A DNA stretch of 64,000 nucleotides from contig NZ_AP025017.1 of assembly GCF_019974135.1 (NCBI RefSeq), positions 2,232,001 to 2,296,000 of the forward strand. Direction: 5' to 3'. This DNA comes from Actinomyces capricornis (GTDB taxonomy: Bacteria > Actinomycetota > Actinomycetes > Actinomycetales > Actinomycetaceae). The notes under the pieces were generated by a model. That model was not told the DNA's origin. It saw only the letters and a program-made list of their open reading frames with translations, and searched no databases. Made by a program: the position numbers and the translations under genes. Of this stretch, positions 41,326 through 52,110 are shown piece after piece. The number at the start of each line of letters is the position of its first letter. The first letter of the stretch is position 1.

Positions 41326-43017
41326 TCACGCCTCGCTGGTGGGCTCGGTGGGCCGGCCACCGCGCGTGCGCTTGCGGGTGCGCTTGCGCCGGGGAGCCTC
41401 ACCCTCGGAGCGCCGCGAGGAGCGGGACTCCTGTCCCGAGCGCGAGCCCCGCCCGGTGCGCGAGCGCCCGGAGCCCGCGGCCCCCTCAGCGCCGCGGCCA
41501 TCGCGGCGTCCACCGCTGCGACCGGTGCCGCGCCCGCCCCGGGCGCCGGAGCGAGCCCTCCGACCGGTCTCACCCAGGTCCTCGATCTCCTCGGCGTCCA
41601 GGCCCTCCAGGACCCGCTTGTGCCGGGGGAGCCTGCCGGTGACGCCCTCGGGGATGCCCAGGTCGGAGCGCAGGTGCTCGGAGGTGTGGTAGGTCTCCAC
41701 CGGCTCATCGATCGGCAGGCCCAGGGCCTTGGCGATGATCCGCCAGCGCGGCACGTCGTCCCAGTCCACGAAGGTCACCGCGGTGCCGGAGTTGCCGGCC
41801 CGCCCGGTGCGCCCGATGCGGTGGACATAGATCTTCTCGTCCTCGGGGCACTGGTAGTTGATGACATGGGTGACGTCGTCGACGTCGATTCCCCGGGCGG
41901 CGACGTCGGTGGCCACCAGCACATCGACCTTGCCGTTGCGGAAGGCCCGCAGCGCCTGCTCCCGGGCGCCCTGCCCCAGGTCACCGTGCAGGGCGGCGGT
42001 GGCGAATCCGCGCGAGGACAGGTCCTCGGCCACGCGGGCCGCCGTGCGCTTGGTGCGCGCGAAGATGATCGTGCGCCCACGGCCCTCGGCCTGGAGGATG
42101 CGGGCGACGACCTCGACCTTGTTCAGCGCGTGGGCGCGGTAGACGACCTGCTGGACGGACTTGACCGTCATGCCCTCGTCCCCGGGGTCCTGGGCGCGGA
42201 TATGCGTGGGCTTGGTCATGTAGCGCCGGGCCAGGGCCACGACGGCGCCGGGCATGGTGGCGCTGAAGAGCATGGTGTGCCGGTCGGGGCGGGTGCGGGC
42301 CAGGATCTTCTCCACATCGGGCAGGAAGCCCAGGTCCAGCATCTCGTCGGCCTCGTCGAGCACGACGGTGGTCACGTGGGTCAGGTCCAGCACGCCGCGG
42401 TCCATGAGGTCGATGAGGCGGCCGGGTGTGCCCACCACGACCTCGGCGCCCTTCTCCAGGGCCTCGATCTGGGGCTCGTAGGCGCGCCCGCCGTAGACCT
42501 GGGTGATGCGCACGGTGCGCCTGGCCGCAGCGGTGGACAGCTCATCGGCGACCTGCTTGGCCAGCTCGCGGGTGGGCAGGACGATGAGGGCCTGGGGGGA
42601 GCCGGAGGCCGGGTCCTCGTCCCAGCCCTCCTCCCCGGGGCCCAGGGTGTCCATGAGCAGGGGGATGCCGAAGCCCAGGGTCTTGCCGGTTCCGGTCTTG
42701 GCCTGGCCGATGATGTCCTGGCCGCCCAGGGCCACCGGCAGGGTCAGGGCCTGGATGGGGAAGGGGTGGGTGATCCCCTTGGCGGCCAGTGCCTCGCAGA
42801 TCTCCGGCTCGACGCCGAAATCGGCGAAGGTCCGGGCCGTGAGGTCCTGGGCCTGGCCCTCATCAGTGATGTCGGGCGTGGCCTCATCCAGGATGGGGGC
42901 ATGGGCGCCGGCGGTCTCGATGATGCCGGAGGAGGGGCGGCTGGGCGCGGGCTCATCGGCGGATGGCCGCTGCGCCTGGGGCTCGGGGATCTGGGGGCTG
43001 CTGATCTCGTCGGTCAC
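41326..43017 (-). CDS. DEAD-box RNA helicase
   Basis: 563 residues from GTG 43017, chosen for AAGGAAG just upstream. Complete helicase motifs: Q-motif region (THPFPIQALTLP), AKTGTGKT, PTRELAKQ, DEADEML, SATMP and HRIGRTGRAG. The C-terminal ~90 residues are Arg/Gly/Ser-rich (RGGRGTGRSGGRRDGRG), an RGG-like RNA-binding tail. RhlE/CsdA-type actinobacterial helicases remodel RNA in ribosome assembly or cold. The ~245-base leader suggests post-transcriptional control. Confidence 0.92.
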   Translation of the reverse strand: MTDEISSPQIPEPQAQRPSADEPAPSRPSSGIIETAGAHAPILDEATPDITDEGQAQDLTARTFADFGVEPEICEALAAKGITHPFPIQALTLPVALGGQDIIGQAKTGTGKTLGFGIPLLMDTLGPGEEGWDEDPASGSPQALIVLPTRELAKQVADELSTAAARRTVRITQVYGGRAYEPQIEALEKGAEVVVGTPGRLIDLMDRGVLDLTHVTTVVLDEADEMLDLGFLPDVEKILARTRPDRHTMLFSATMPGAVVALARRYMTKPTHIRAQDPGDEGMTVKSVQQVVYRAHALNKVEVVARILQAEGRGRTIIFARTKRTAARVAEDLSSRGFATAALHGDLGQGAREQALRAFRNGKVDVLVATDVAARGIDVDDVTHVINYQCPEDEKIYVHRIGRTGRAGNSGTAVTFVDWDDVPRWRIIAKALGLPIDEPVETYHTSEHLRSDLGIPEGVTGRLPRHKRVLEGLDAEEIEDLGETGRRARSGARGGRGTGRSGGRRDGRGAEGAAGSGRSRTGRGSRSGQESRSSRRSEGEAPRRKRTRKRTRGGRPTEPTSEA

Positions 43018-43457
43018 GAGCTTCCTTGTCTGACGTTGTCTGGTCGAGCGCATGCGCACTGCGGGGCGGCTCGCACAGCACTGGCGGTGCGAGCGGTGGC
43101 CGGCGGCAGGCGCGGCGTGCCTGGATTCCCCTGAGATTCCCGGGGCCTCCGGGCTGGCCGTGGCGCGGTGTGATGAGGCAGCCGATCGTGAATCGTGCCC
43201 CCGTCGCGGCCGCGCGAAGCGGCCTGTGGGGCCTGGCTGCTGGACGACCGGGCAACCGTGGACGAGAACACAGTAGCCGTCTTACGGTAGTGGCGCACCA
43301 TCCGCCATGAGCCCGGGGGTGATCGCGTGGTAGATATCACGGCTCAAGGCCGGGGCTCCGCGGATCGCAGCGGGGTGGAGGGCGGCATGGGAACCGGGGG
43401 CCGGTCCTGAGGCCGGGTCTCCAGCGCGCCGGCGCCGCTCTGGCTACGCTGGCACCC
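43018..43457. other. Divergent region: helicase leader and ferritin-like gene promoter
   Basis: A minus-strand TACTGT (43270-43275) would start the helicase mRNA near 43262, giving a ~245-base leader. At the right end TACGCT (43445-43450) serves the ferritin-like gene. No further gene is seen. Confidence 0.5.
43445..43450 (+). promoter_or_regulatory. -10 element of the ferritin-like gene
   Basis: TACGCT, 7 bases before ATG 43458; leaderless arrangement. Confidence 0.5.
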
Positions 43458-44162
43458 ATGACTGCCTCCACACCTCCTGCGCGGCCCGACGTCAAGGACG
43501 CCGCCGAGTCCGCTGCCATGGGTCCCCTCGAGGGCGGCGGGCCGGCTCGCGCCACGTATGCGGCCGGCGTCGTGGGCGTCCTCGCCTACTCGCGCACGGC
43601 CGCCTGCACCCGCTACGCCAAGGACGCCGACAAGGCCCCGACCATGGACTCCCGGGTGGCGCTGCTGCACATGAGCGCCTGGGAGGTGGGCTCCTTCGAG
43701 CGCGTCGTCGAGCACGCCAGCGCAGCAGGCATCCAGGCCTACCCGGCCGCGGAGCGCTTCGTCGGCCTCCTGGGCGACCTCGACGAGCGCCTGCGGCCCC
43801 TGGACTGGGCCGAGCGGCTGGTCAAGACCTATCTCATCTTCGGGCTGCTCATCGACTTCGGCATGGCCCTGTGCGACTCCCTGCCCGAGCCGCTGCGCAC
43901 CAGCCTCATCGACGAGCTGGCCCAGGACCCGATCGGCAGTTGCGCCGCCATGGAGCTCGACTCCGCCATCAGCGCCGACACCCAGCTCGCCGCCCGCCTG
44001 GGGCTGTGGGCGCGGCGTGTGGTCGGTGAGGAGATCGGTACCTTCCAGCGGCTCCTGACCCAGTTCCCCGAGCTCGTGGCGGGCACCTCGGCCGACCAGC
44101 TGCACGAGGTCCTCTCCCAGGGTGCCATCTCCCGCATGAAGGGCCTGGGCCTGCGGGTCTGA
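43458..44162 (+). CDS. Ferritin-like fold protein (MiaE-like superfamily)
   Basis: 234 residues from ATG 43458. All-helical, with acidic/His positions in MSAWEVGSFERVVEH and RRVVGEEIGTFQRL at the spacing of a ferritin-like di-metal bundle. It is a conserved actinobacterial neighbour of the DEAD-box helicase. A hydroxylase related to tRNA-modifying MiaE is possible, but the activity is unproven. Confidence 0.7.
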   Translation: MTASTPPARPDVKDAAESAAMGPLEGGGPARATYAAGVVGVLAYSRTAACTRYAKDADKAPTMDSRVALLHMSAWEVGSFERVVEHASAAGIQAYPAAERFVGLLGDLDERLRPLDWAERLVKTYLIFGLLIDFGMALCDSLPEPLRTSLIDELAQDPIGSCAAMELDSAISADTQLAARLGLWARRVVGEEIGTFQRLLTQFPELVAGTSADQLHEVLSQGAISRMKGLGLRV

Positions 44163-44337
44163 CGGCGCCCGTCGGCGGCATCGTGCCGGCCCTCGCCCGG
44201 CGCGGCCCGATGGTGGGCATCCCCGCCCTCCTCCCCACGCTCACCGCCGGCAGGCGACGGCCCCGAGCGCCGGCCGGGGGGCGGGCGGCTGTGGGGCTAT
44301 GCTCGGGCACTGTCCGTCGTCCCACCGGAGGTACTCG

Positions 44338-45843
44338 ATGAGCACTGACGCTCCCGACCAGACCCAGGCCCCGAGCGCATCCCTGCTGGAGAACGCCGGC
44401 CTGGACGTCATCGCCGAGTCCGAGCGCAAGGGCCGGCCTCGCGACCTGTTCATGCCCTGGTTCGCCGCCAATATCTCCGTGCTGGGCCTGTCCTGGGGCG
44501 CCTGGGTCCTGGGCTTCGGACTGTCCTTCGCCCAGGCGGTGACCGCCGCGGCCGTGGGCGTGGTGGTCTCCTTCGGCCTGTGCGGTGTCATCGCCATCCT
44601 GGGCAAGCGCGGCAGCGCGCCCACCCTGGCCCTGTCCCGCGCCGCCTTCGGCTACAACGGCAACCGGGTCTCGGCCGCCATCTCCTGGATGCTGACCGTG
44701 GGCTGGGAGACCGTCCTGTGCGTGCTGGCCACCCTGGCCTCGGCCACCGTCCTGCACGCCATGGGCTGGCAGGGCCGGACCAGCGCCCAGATCATCGGCT
44801 TCCTGGTGACCGTGGGCCTGGCCGCCAGCGCCGGCATCCTCGGATTCGAGGCGATCATGCGGGTCCAGACCTGGATCACCTGGGCCACGGGCATCCTGAC
44901 GGTCCTCTATCTCGTCCTCGTGGCCGACCACATCGACCCGGCGGCCCTGGCGGCGCTGCCCGCGGGCTCCACGGCCGCCTTCATCGGCGCGCTGGTCATG
45001 GTGGCCACCGGCTTCGGTCTCGGGTGGGTCAATGCCGCCGCCGACTACTCGCGCTACCTGCCGCGCAGCGCCTCCACGCCAGGGGTGGTGGGCTGGACGA
45101 CGCTCGGCTCGGCCCTGCCCGTGATCGTCCTGGTCATCTGCGGCATCCTCCTGGTGGGCTCCGACGCCGAGCTGGGGCAGGCCATCGACGCCGACCCGAT
45201 CGGGGCACTGACCACCATCCTGCCCACCTGGTTCCTCATCCCCTTCGCGCTGGTGGCCATCCTGGGACTGGCCGGGGGCATCATCATGGACCTGTACTCC
45301 TCGGGCCTGTCCCTCCTGGCCACCGGGCTGCCGGTGCGGCGCCACACGGCCACCGCCATCGACGCCACCATCATGGCCCTGGGCACCATCGCCGTCATCT
45401 TCGGCTCCTCGGGCTTCCTCGTGCCCTTCCAGGGCTTCCTGACCACCCTGGGCGTCCTCATCGCCGCCTGGGCCGGCATCATGATCGCGGAGGTGGTGCT
45501 GCGGCGCCGCGACTACGACGAGGCGGCCCTGTTCACCTCCCGGGGCATCTACGGCTCGGTCAACTGGGAGGCCATCGGCCTCATGGCGGTGGGCGCCGCC
45601 CTGGGCTGGGGCCTGGTGACCAACTCCTCCGCCTCCTGGCTGACCTGGCAGGGCTACCTCCTGGGGCCTCTGGGCGGGCGCGAGGGGCCATGGGCCTACG
45701 CCAACCTCGGGGTCCTGGTGGCCCTGCTGATCGGGCTGGTCGGCCACCTGGTGCTGGGGCGCGGGCGGGTGCGGGCCCAGGAGGCCGCCGGCGCGCGGCC
45801 CGACGGCGCCCGCAGCGGGGCCGGGGCAGGCGGCGAGGCATGA
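44338..45843 (+). CDS. NCS1-family nucleobase:cation symporter (cytosine/purine permease)
   Basis: 501 residues from ATG 44338, with GGAGGT upstream. Twelve TM segments; NCS1 signatures include LFMPWFAANISVLGLSWGAW at the first helix and GFGLGWVNAAADYSRYLPR in the middle. It takes up nucleobases or related compounds with H+ or Na+. Its stop overlaps the start of a purine nucleoside phosphorylase gene, pointing to purine use. Confidence 0.88.
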   Translation: MSTDAPDQTQAPSASLLENAGLDVIAESERKGRPRDLFMPWFAANISVLGLSWGAWVLGFGLSFAQAVTAAAVGVVVSFGLCGVIAILGKRGSAPTLALSRAAFGYNGNRVSAAISWMLTVGWETVLCVLATLASATVLHAMGWQGRTSAQIIGFLVTVGLAASAGILGFEAIMRVQTWITWATGILTVLYLVLVADHIDPAALAALPAGSTAAFIGALVMVATGFGLGWVNAAADYSRYLPRSASTPGVVGWTTLGSALPVIVLVICGILLVGSDAELGQAIDADPIGALTTILPTWFLIPFALVAILGLAGGIIMDLYSSGLSLLATGLPVRRHTATAIDATIMALGTIAVIFGSSGFLVPFQGFLTTLGVLIAAWAGIMIAEVVLRRRDYDEAALFTSRGIYGSVNWEAIGLMAVGAALGWGLVTNSSASWLTWQGYLLGPLGGREGPWAYANLGVLVALLIGLVGHLVLGRGRVRAQEAAGARPDGARSGAGAGGEA

Positions 45844-46772
45844 GCAGCGGTCACGCAGACAGGCCCATGGGCGGCAGTGGGGCACCGGAGGCGCCCGGGG
45901 CGCCGGGCGGCTGGGGAGGCCTGAGCGGGATGAGCGAGCGCATGGTCTCGCGTCCCGGCGCCCAGGTCCTCCAGGCGCTCATCGAGTCCGGCGGCCCTGC
46001 CGGCGCAGGCCCGGCCCTGGAGGGCGCCCACCAGATCGCCCGGCGCACCTGCGTGCCGCGTCACGACCTGCTGGTCGTCCTGGGCTCGGGCAGCGCGGAC
46101 GCCCTGCAGCAGTGGGGAGCGCCCCAGGCCAGCCTGCCCCTGTCGGACCTGCCGGGTGTCCGGGCCCCGGCCGCCCCGGGCCACCAGGACCTCCTGGCCT
46201 CCTACGAGCGCGGCGGCAGGCATGTGCTGGTGGCCTTCGGCCGCACCCACCTCTACGAGGGCGGCGGCCCGGCCCCGGTGGTGGCCCTGGCCCGGGCCGC
46301 CGCGGCCAGCGGGGTGCGCGCCGCCGTCCTGGTCAATGCCAATGGCTGCCTGCGCGACTGGCGCCTAGGGGAGGTCATGGTCATCACCGACCACCTCAAC
46401 CTCACCGGCGCCTCGCCCTTCGAGGGCACGGTCTTCGCCGATGTGCGCGCCACCTGGGATGCGCAGCTGGCCGCCGGGCTGGAGGAGGTCACCGGCAGGT
46501 CCGGGGTCTACGCCGCCCTGCGCGGGCCGGAGTACCAGACCATGGCCGAGACCCGCATGCTGGCGGGGCTCGGAGCCGACTGCGTGGGCATGTCCACGGT
46601 GCTGGAGGCCATCGCCCTGCACCAGCTGGGAGTCGGAGTGGCGGGACTGAGCGTCGTGTCCGACCTCAGCGCCTCCGAGCAGCCCACCGATCCCCAGGAG
46701 GTGGTGCGCCTGGCCGCCCGGGCCCACCCCGTCGTCGCCCGCGGCATCGAGGCGGTCCTGGCGTCCCTGTAG
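45840..46772 (+). CDS. Purine nucleoside phosphorylase
   Basis: 310 residues from ATG 45840, overlapping the permease stop (ATGA). A ~30-residue Gly/Pro/Ala leader precedes the trimeric PNP fold: LLVVLGSGSAD (phosphate loop), GRTHLYEGG (His86-equivalent), VLVNANGCLR, LRGPEYQTMAET and VGMSTVLEAIALHQLG. It cleaves purine nucleosides with phosphate to base plus (deoxy)ribose 1-phosphate, feeding the mutase/deoC route. Confidence 0.92.
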   Translation: MSSGHADRPMGGSGAPEAPGAPGGWGGLSGMSERMVSRPGAQVLQALIESGGPAGAGPALEGAHQIARRTCVPRHDLLVVLGSGSADALQQWGAPQASLPLSDLPGVRAPAAPGHQDLLASYERGGRHVLVAFGRTHLYEGGGPAPVVALARAAAASGVRAAVLVNANGCLRDWRLGEVMVITDHLNLTGASPFEGTVFADVRATWDAQLAAGLEEVTGRSGVYAALRGPEYQTMAETRMLAGLGADCVGMSTVLEAIALHQLGVGVAGLSVVSDLSASEQPTDPQEVVRLAARAHPVVARGIEAVLASL

Positions 46773-46825
46773 GGGGCATGCCCGGCGCCCGCTCCGGGCG
46801 GGGCCCGCATGCACTGGACGCACAA

Positions 46826-46856
46826 CGGCCCCGCGCGGGTGATCCGAGCGGGGCCG
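46826..46856. terminator. Hairpin between PNP and CsbD genes
   Basis: CGGCCCCGC (46826-46834) pairs perfectly with GCGGGGCCG (46848-46856) between convergent genes. Confidence 0.65.
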
Positions 46857-46934
46857 CCTGATCCGGGGTGCCGTGGGGGAGGGGCCGGTATGGCCCCCGG
46901 CCCCACGCGCCCCGGGCTTGCGAGAGTGGGAGGA

Positions 46935-47126
46935 CTACTTCTCGTCGCGCTTGAAGCGGTTGACCGCCCCCTCGACGGCGCCCTTGGCGTCCTCGACGAC
47001 CTCCTTGACCTTGCCCTCGGCCTGCTGGAGCTTGCCCTCGGCCTCGGTCCCCGAATCGCCGGTGAGCTTGCCCGCGGTCTCCTTGGCCTTGCCTGCCAGC
47101 CTGTCGAAGGCTCCGTTGTCACCCAT
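46935..47126 (-). CDS. CsbD-family small stress protein
   Basis: 63 residues from ATG 47126, chosen because GGAAAGGA lies just upstream. A hydrophilic Lys/Glu/Ala-rich protein with the CsbD pattern FDRLAGKAKETAGKLTGD and EGKLQQAEGKVKEV. Family members accumulate under general stress; mechanism unknown. Confidence 0.88.
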   Translation of the reverse strand: MGDNGAFDRLAGKAKETAGKLTGDSGTEAEGKLQQAEGKVKEVVEDAKGAVEGAVNRFKRDEK

Positions 47127-47307
47127 GAGCATTCCTTTCCGTTGGGATCTCCACCACCCTGACAAGCCTATCTGAGAATCTTCTGAGAGTCGGCGTGCCA
47201 TCGCCTCGGACCCAGTGGGTGCCCGGGCGAGGCCGCCGGAGGCGCGGATAGGCGGCCATCACCGGCGCGGCCGTCCGTGGGCATGCCGGCGGACCCCGGT
47301 CGCGCGG

Positions 47308-47313
47308 TAGCCT
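47308..47313 (+). promoter_or_regulatory. -10 element of fumC
   Basis: TAGCCT, 6 bases before ATG 47320; leaderless arrangement. Confidence 0.55.
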
Positions 47314-47319
47314 GGCGCC

Positions 47320-48756
<1,437 letters not shown>

Positions 48757-48817
48757 CGCCCGCCCCGATGCCGCACTGATACCCCCGCCTGCGCGCGGGC
48801 AGATCGTGCACGACGAC

Positions 48818-48846
48818 GGCGCCCCGGCCCCGAGGTCCGGGGCGCC
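48818..48846 (+). terminator. GC hairpin after fumC
   Basis: GGCGCCCCGG (48818-48827) pairs perfectly with CCGGGGCGCC (48837-48846) around a 9-base loop. No U-run. Confidence 0.6.
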
Positions 48847-48912
48847 GGGGTAGGTTGGGGCAGCGGGGCGCCACAGGCACCCCGAGCTCATGCCTACCGC
48901 GAGGAGATTCGC

Positions 48913-49749
48913 ATGCTCAACGAGACAGCCGCCCCCGAGCCCGCCAACCCCACCCTGGCCCTGCTGCGCGAGCGCCGCTCGGTACGGGCCTTCACCGGGG
49001 AGCACGTCCCCGCCGACGACCTCCACCAGATCCTCCTGGCCACCCGCCAGGCGCCCAGCTCGATCAACGCCCAGGGGCTGAGCCTGGTGGTCGTGCGCGA
49101 TCCGCAGCGCATCAAGGCGATCGCGCAGATCGCCGGCGGCCAGCCGCAGGTGGCGGGGGCCGATGTCGTGGTGGTCTTCGTGGTCGACTACCACCGCACC
49201 GGCCTGGCCGCGCAGTGGCACGGGCGCGAGCAGGTCGCCCACCGCAGCGCCGAGGGGGTGCTCGTGGGCGCCGTCGACGCCGGCATCGCACTGGCGACCT
49301 TCCAGACCGCCGCTCACAGTCTGGGCTATGCCACGACGGCGATCGGCGGCATCCGCAATGACCCGGCCGGCCTCATTGAGCTCCTGGGCCTGCCCGAGCA
49401 CACCTTCCCGGTGGTGGCCACCACCCTGGGCGTGGCCGATCCCGACAGGCTGCCCCGGGTCAAGCCCCGCATGCCGCTGGAGTCCTACGCCATGGAGGAG
49501 CGCTACGACGCCCGCGCCGTGGAGGAGGGCGCCCGCGCCTACGACCAGGCCCTGCGCGCCTGGTGGGATGAGCAGGGGATGGAGGAGATGGGCACCTGGT
49601 CCCAGGAGACCTCCCGGATCTACTCGACCTACTACTTCCCCACCGTGGCCGCCACCTACCAGGCTCAGGGCCTCCGCTTCCTCGACGGGCCGCAGGGGCC
49701 CGAGGATCCCGGCAGCGACGGTGCCCCCGACTCCCGCGCCGAGGCCTGA
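48913..49749 (+). CDS. Nitroreductase-family FMN oxidoreductase
   Basis: 278 residues from ATG 48913, with GAGGAG upstream. N-terminal RERRSVRAFTGE and RQAPSSINAQ form the FMN-binding start of NfsA/FRP-type nitroreductases; VGAVDAGIALATFQTAAHSLGY and TTAIGGIRN continue the fold. It reduces nitroaromatics, quinones or flavins with NAD(P)H. Physiological substrate unknown. Confidence 0.88.
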   Translation: MLNETAAPEPANPTLALLRERRSVRAFTGEHVPADDLHQILLATRQAPSSINAQGLSLVVVRDPQRIKAIAQIAGGQPQVAGADVVVVFVVDYHRTGLAAQWHGREQVAHRSAEGVLVGAVDAGIALATFQTAAHSLGYATTAIGGIRNDPAGLIELLGLPEHTFPVVATTLGVADPDRLPRVKPRMPLESYAMEERYDARAVEEGARAYDQALRAWWDEQGMEEMGTWSQETSRIYSTYYFPTVAATYQAQGLRFLDGPQGPEDPGSDGAPDSRAEA

Positions 49750-49843
49750 GGGCGCCGTGAGCGGGCGCCGTGGGGCCGGGCGGTGACTCACCTGACAGAA
49801 CCACGGGGCGCGCAGGATCGAATAAGCAGTGTGAGGAGCGACC

Positions 49844-50236
49844 ATGACCCGTATCGACCACGCCGCGCTCTGGGTCCAGGACCTGGAGGCCGCCCGCGAC
49901 TTCTACTCCCAGTGGTTCCAGGGGACCGCCGGCGAGCGCTACCACAACCCGCGCACCGGTCTGAGTACCTACTTCCTGGTCTTCGGGGGCGGCGCCCGCC
50001 TGGAGCTCATGCATCGGCCCGATATCGTGGGGCCCGGCGGAGGGGACCGGCCGGGATGGGCTCACCTGTCCTTCCGCCTCGCCGATGAGGCCGCCGTGGA
50101 TGCGCTCGCCGCGCGCCTGGGGGAGCGCGGCGTCGCGGTGGTCGACGGGCCCCGGCGCACCGGCGACGGCTACTACGAGTTGGTGCTGCTGGACCCCGAG
50201 GGCAACCGCGTCGAGGTCGTCGCCGACTGGACCTGA
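49844..50236 (+). CDS. VOC-superfamily (glyoxalase-like) protein
   Basis: 130 residues from ATG 49844, with GTGAGGAG upstream. Two beta-alpha-beta-beta-beta modules start RIDHAALWVQDLEAARDFY and GWAHLSFRLADEAAVD; metal-ligand candidates are His5, Glu (LELMHRP region), His in AHLSF and Glu in NRVEVV. Compatible with a lactoylglutathione-lyase-like or ring-cleaving fold. Substrate unknown. Confidence 0.82.
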   Translation: MTRIDHAALWVQDLEAARDFYSQWFQGTAGERYHNPRTGLSTYFLVFGGGARLELMHRPDIVGPGGGDRPGWAHLSFRLADEAAVDALAARLGERGVAVVDGPRRTGDGYYELVLLDPEGNRVEVVADWT

Positions 50237-50470
50237 GCCGCTGCCCGGACCGGGGCGCGGGGCATCCCGCCCCATGAGGAAGCCTCGTCGTACTCATGAG
50301 AAACCCTCGCCGTATCGAGTCGCGGCGATGACCTGTCGGTCACCATTCGGTGTTTTCTGCGAGTTTCCTCAGGCCCATGGGGCGGTGGTCCCTGTCAGTC
50401 TTGCTATGGTCATACCTGCGCAGTCGCCGGTGCACCATCTGGCACCGCTGCGGAAGGAGTACCGCTGCAT

Positions 50471-51397
50471 ATGAGCAGCACCATCGAGTTCGAATCCGTC
50501 ACCAAGCACTACCGTGACACCAAGGCCCGCGGGCCCGCAGCCGTTGATTCCTTCAGCGCCAGTATTGAGGCCGGAACCACCACTGTTCTCCTGGGCTCCT
50601 CCGGATGCGGGAAGACCACGCTCATGCGCATGGTCAACCGCATGGTCGAGCCCACCAGCGGGCGCATTCTGCTGGACGGCAAGGACGTCGCCGATGGCGA
50701 TGCCGTCTCCCTGCGACGCTCCATCGGCTACGTCATGCAGAACGCGGGCCTTCTGCCGCACCAGCGCGTCATCGACAACATCACGCTCGTGCCGCGCCTG
50801 CTGCGCCAGGACCGCGACCGTGCCCGCCGGCGAGCCATGGAGCTCATGGACCTGCTGGGCCTGGACCCCCAGCTCGCCGCGCGCTACCCCCACCAGCTCT
50901 CCGGCGGGCAGGCCCAGCGCGTCGGGGTGGCCCGCGCCCTGGCCGCCGACCCCGGCGTGCTGCTCATGGACGAGCCCTTCGGCGCCGTCGACCCCCTCGT
51001 GCGCCGCGAGCTCCAGCGCGAGATGGTGCGCATCCAGGCCGAGCTGGGCAAGACCATCCTGTTCGTCACCCACGACGTCGAGGAGGCCCTGACCCTGGGC
51101 GATGAGATCATCCTGCTGCGCGAGGGCGCCCAGATCGCCCAGCGCGGCACCGGGGCCCAGCTGCTGGCCGACCCCGCCGACGACTTCGTCGTGCGCTTCC
51201 TGGGGCTCGACGACGCCCAGCGCCGTCTGCGCCTGGAGCACTGCGGCCACCGCAGCGTCGTCGTGGACGCCTCGGGTCGTGCCGTCGGCCTGCTGGCTCA
51301 GGACGGCGACGCTGCGCCGTCCGGCATGAGGACTACTGCCGCCAGTGCTCCTGCGGGAGCCGACAGCCTCAGGGGCGCCGTGGGGGAGCGGTCATGA
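50471..51397 (+). CDS. Osmoprotectant (glycine betaine/choline) ABC importer, ATPase
   Basis: 308 residues from ATG 50471, with GGAAGGAG upstream. Walker A GSSGCGKTT, Q-loop region SIGYVMQNAGLLPH, signature LSGGQAQRVGVARAL and LLMDEPFGAVDPL identify the ProV/OpuA-OpuC class. The C-terminal ~55 residues are short and Ala/Gly-rich, so a full CBS pair, usual for osmosensing in OpuCA, is not evident. First gene of a four-gene operon with 4-base overlaps throughout. Confidence 0.9.
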   Translation: MSSTIEFESVTKHYRDTKARGPAAVDSFSASIEAGTTTVLLGSSGCGKTTLMRMVNRMVEPTSGRILLDGKDVADGDAVSLRRSIGYVMQNAGLLPHQRVIDNITLVPRLLRQDRDRARRRAMELMDLLGLDPQLAARYPHQLSGGQAQRVGVARALAADPGVLLMDEPFGAVDPLVRRELQREMVRIQAELGKTILFVTHDVEEALTLGDEIILLREGAQIAQRGTGAQLLADPADDFVVRFLGLDDAQRRLRLEHCGHRSVVVDASGRAVGLLAQDGDAAPSGMRTTAASAPAGADSLRGAVGERS

Positions 51398-52110
51398 GCT
51401 GGGTGGTGGCCAACCTCCCCCTCATCGCCGAGTACCTCGGCGCGCACCTGGCCCAGTGCCTGCCGGCCATCGCCGCCGCCCTGGCCCTGTCGATCCCCAT
51501 CGCCCGACTGGCCCAGGGCTCGCGGGTGCTGCGCGCCGTGCTGGTCTCGGGCTCCTCCCTGCTGTACGCCATCCCCTCCCTGGCGCTGTTCGTCATCCTG
51601 CCCATCATCCTGGGCACCGGCATCCGTGACGTCCTCAACGTCGTGGTCGCCCTGACCCTCTACGGCCTGGCGCTGCTGGTGCCCGCCACCGCCGACGCCC
51701 TGGACGCCATCGAGCCGCGCGCCCTGGACGCGGCCACGGCCATGGGCATGGGGCGCATGCGCCGCTTCCTGACCGTCGAGCTGCCCCTGGCCGGCCCCAC
51801 CATCCTCAATGGGCTGAGGGTCGTGGCCGTCTCGACCGTCTCCCTGACCACGGTGGGCGCCGTCCTGGGCGTGCGCAGCCTGGGCCGCCTGTTCACCGAC
51901 GGCTTCCAACGGGGCCTGACCGCCGAGATCCTCACCGGGCTGGTGCTGACCCTGGCCCTGGCCCTGGCCCTCGACGGCCTCATCATCCTGGGGGGCCGCC
52001 TGGCACTGCCCTGGACCCGCCGTCGCAGCACCTCGCAGTCCCCGGCCGATGAGCCGCAGCGGGAGGCCCCCGCCGATGGGCTCGCGCAGGCAGGGAGCGG
52101 GGCGGCATGA
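51394..52110 (+). CDS. Osmoprotectant ABC importer, permease 1
   Basis: 238 residues from ATG 51394 (overlap ATGA). About five to six TM segments; OpuCB/ProW-like features are LLYAIPSLALFVILP and ALDAATAMGMGRMRRFLTVELPLAGP (EAA loop contacting the ATPase). Paired with permease 2. The C-terminus is a short polar tail. Confidence 0.9.
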   Translation: MSWVVANLPLIAEYLGAHLAQCLPAIAAALALSIPIARLAQGSRVLRAVLVSGSSLLYAIPSLALFVILPIILGTGIRDVLNVVVALTLYGLALLVPATADALDAIEPRALDAATAMGMGRMRRFLTVELPLAGPTILNGLRVVAVSTVSLTTVGAVLGVRSLGRLFTDGFQRGLTAEILTGLVLTLALALALDGLIILGGRLALPWTRRRSTSQSPADEPQREAPADGLAQAGSGAA

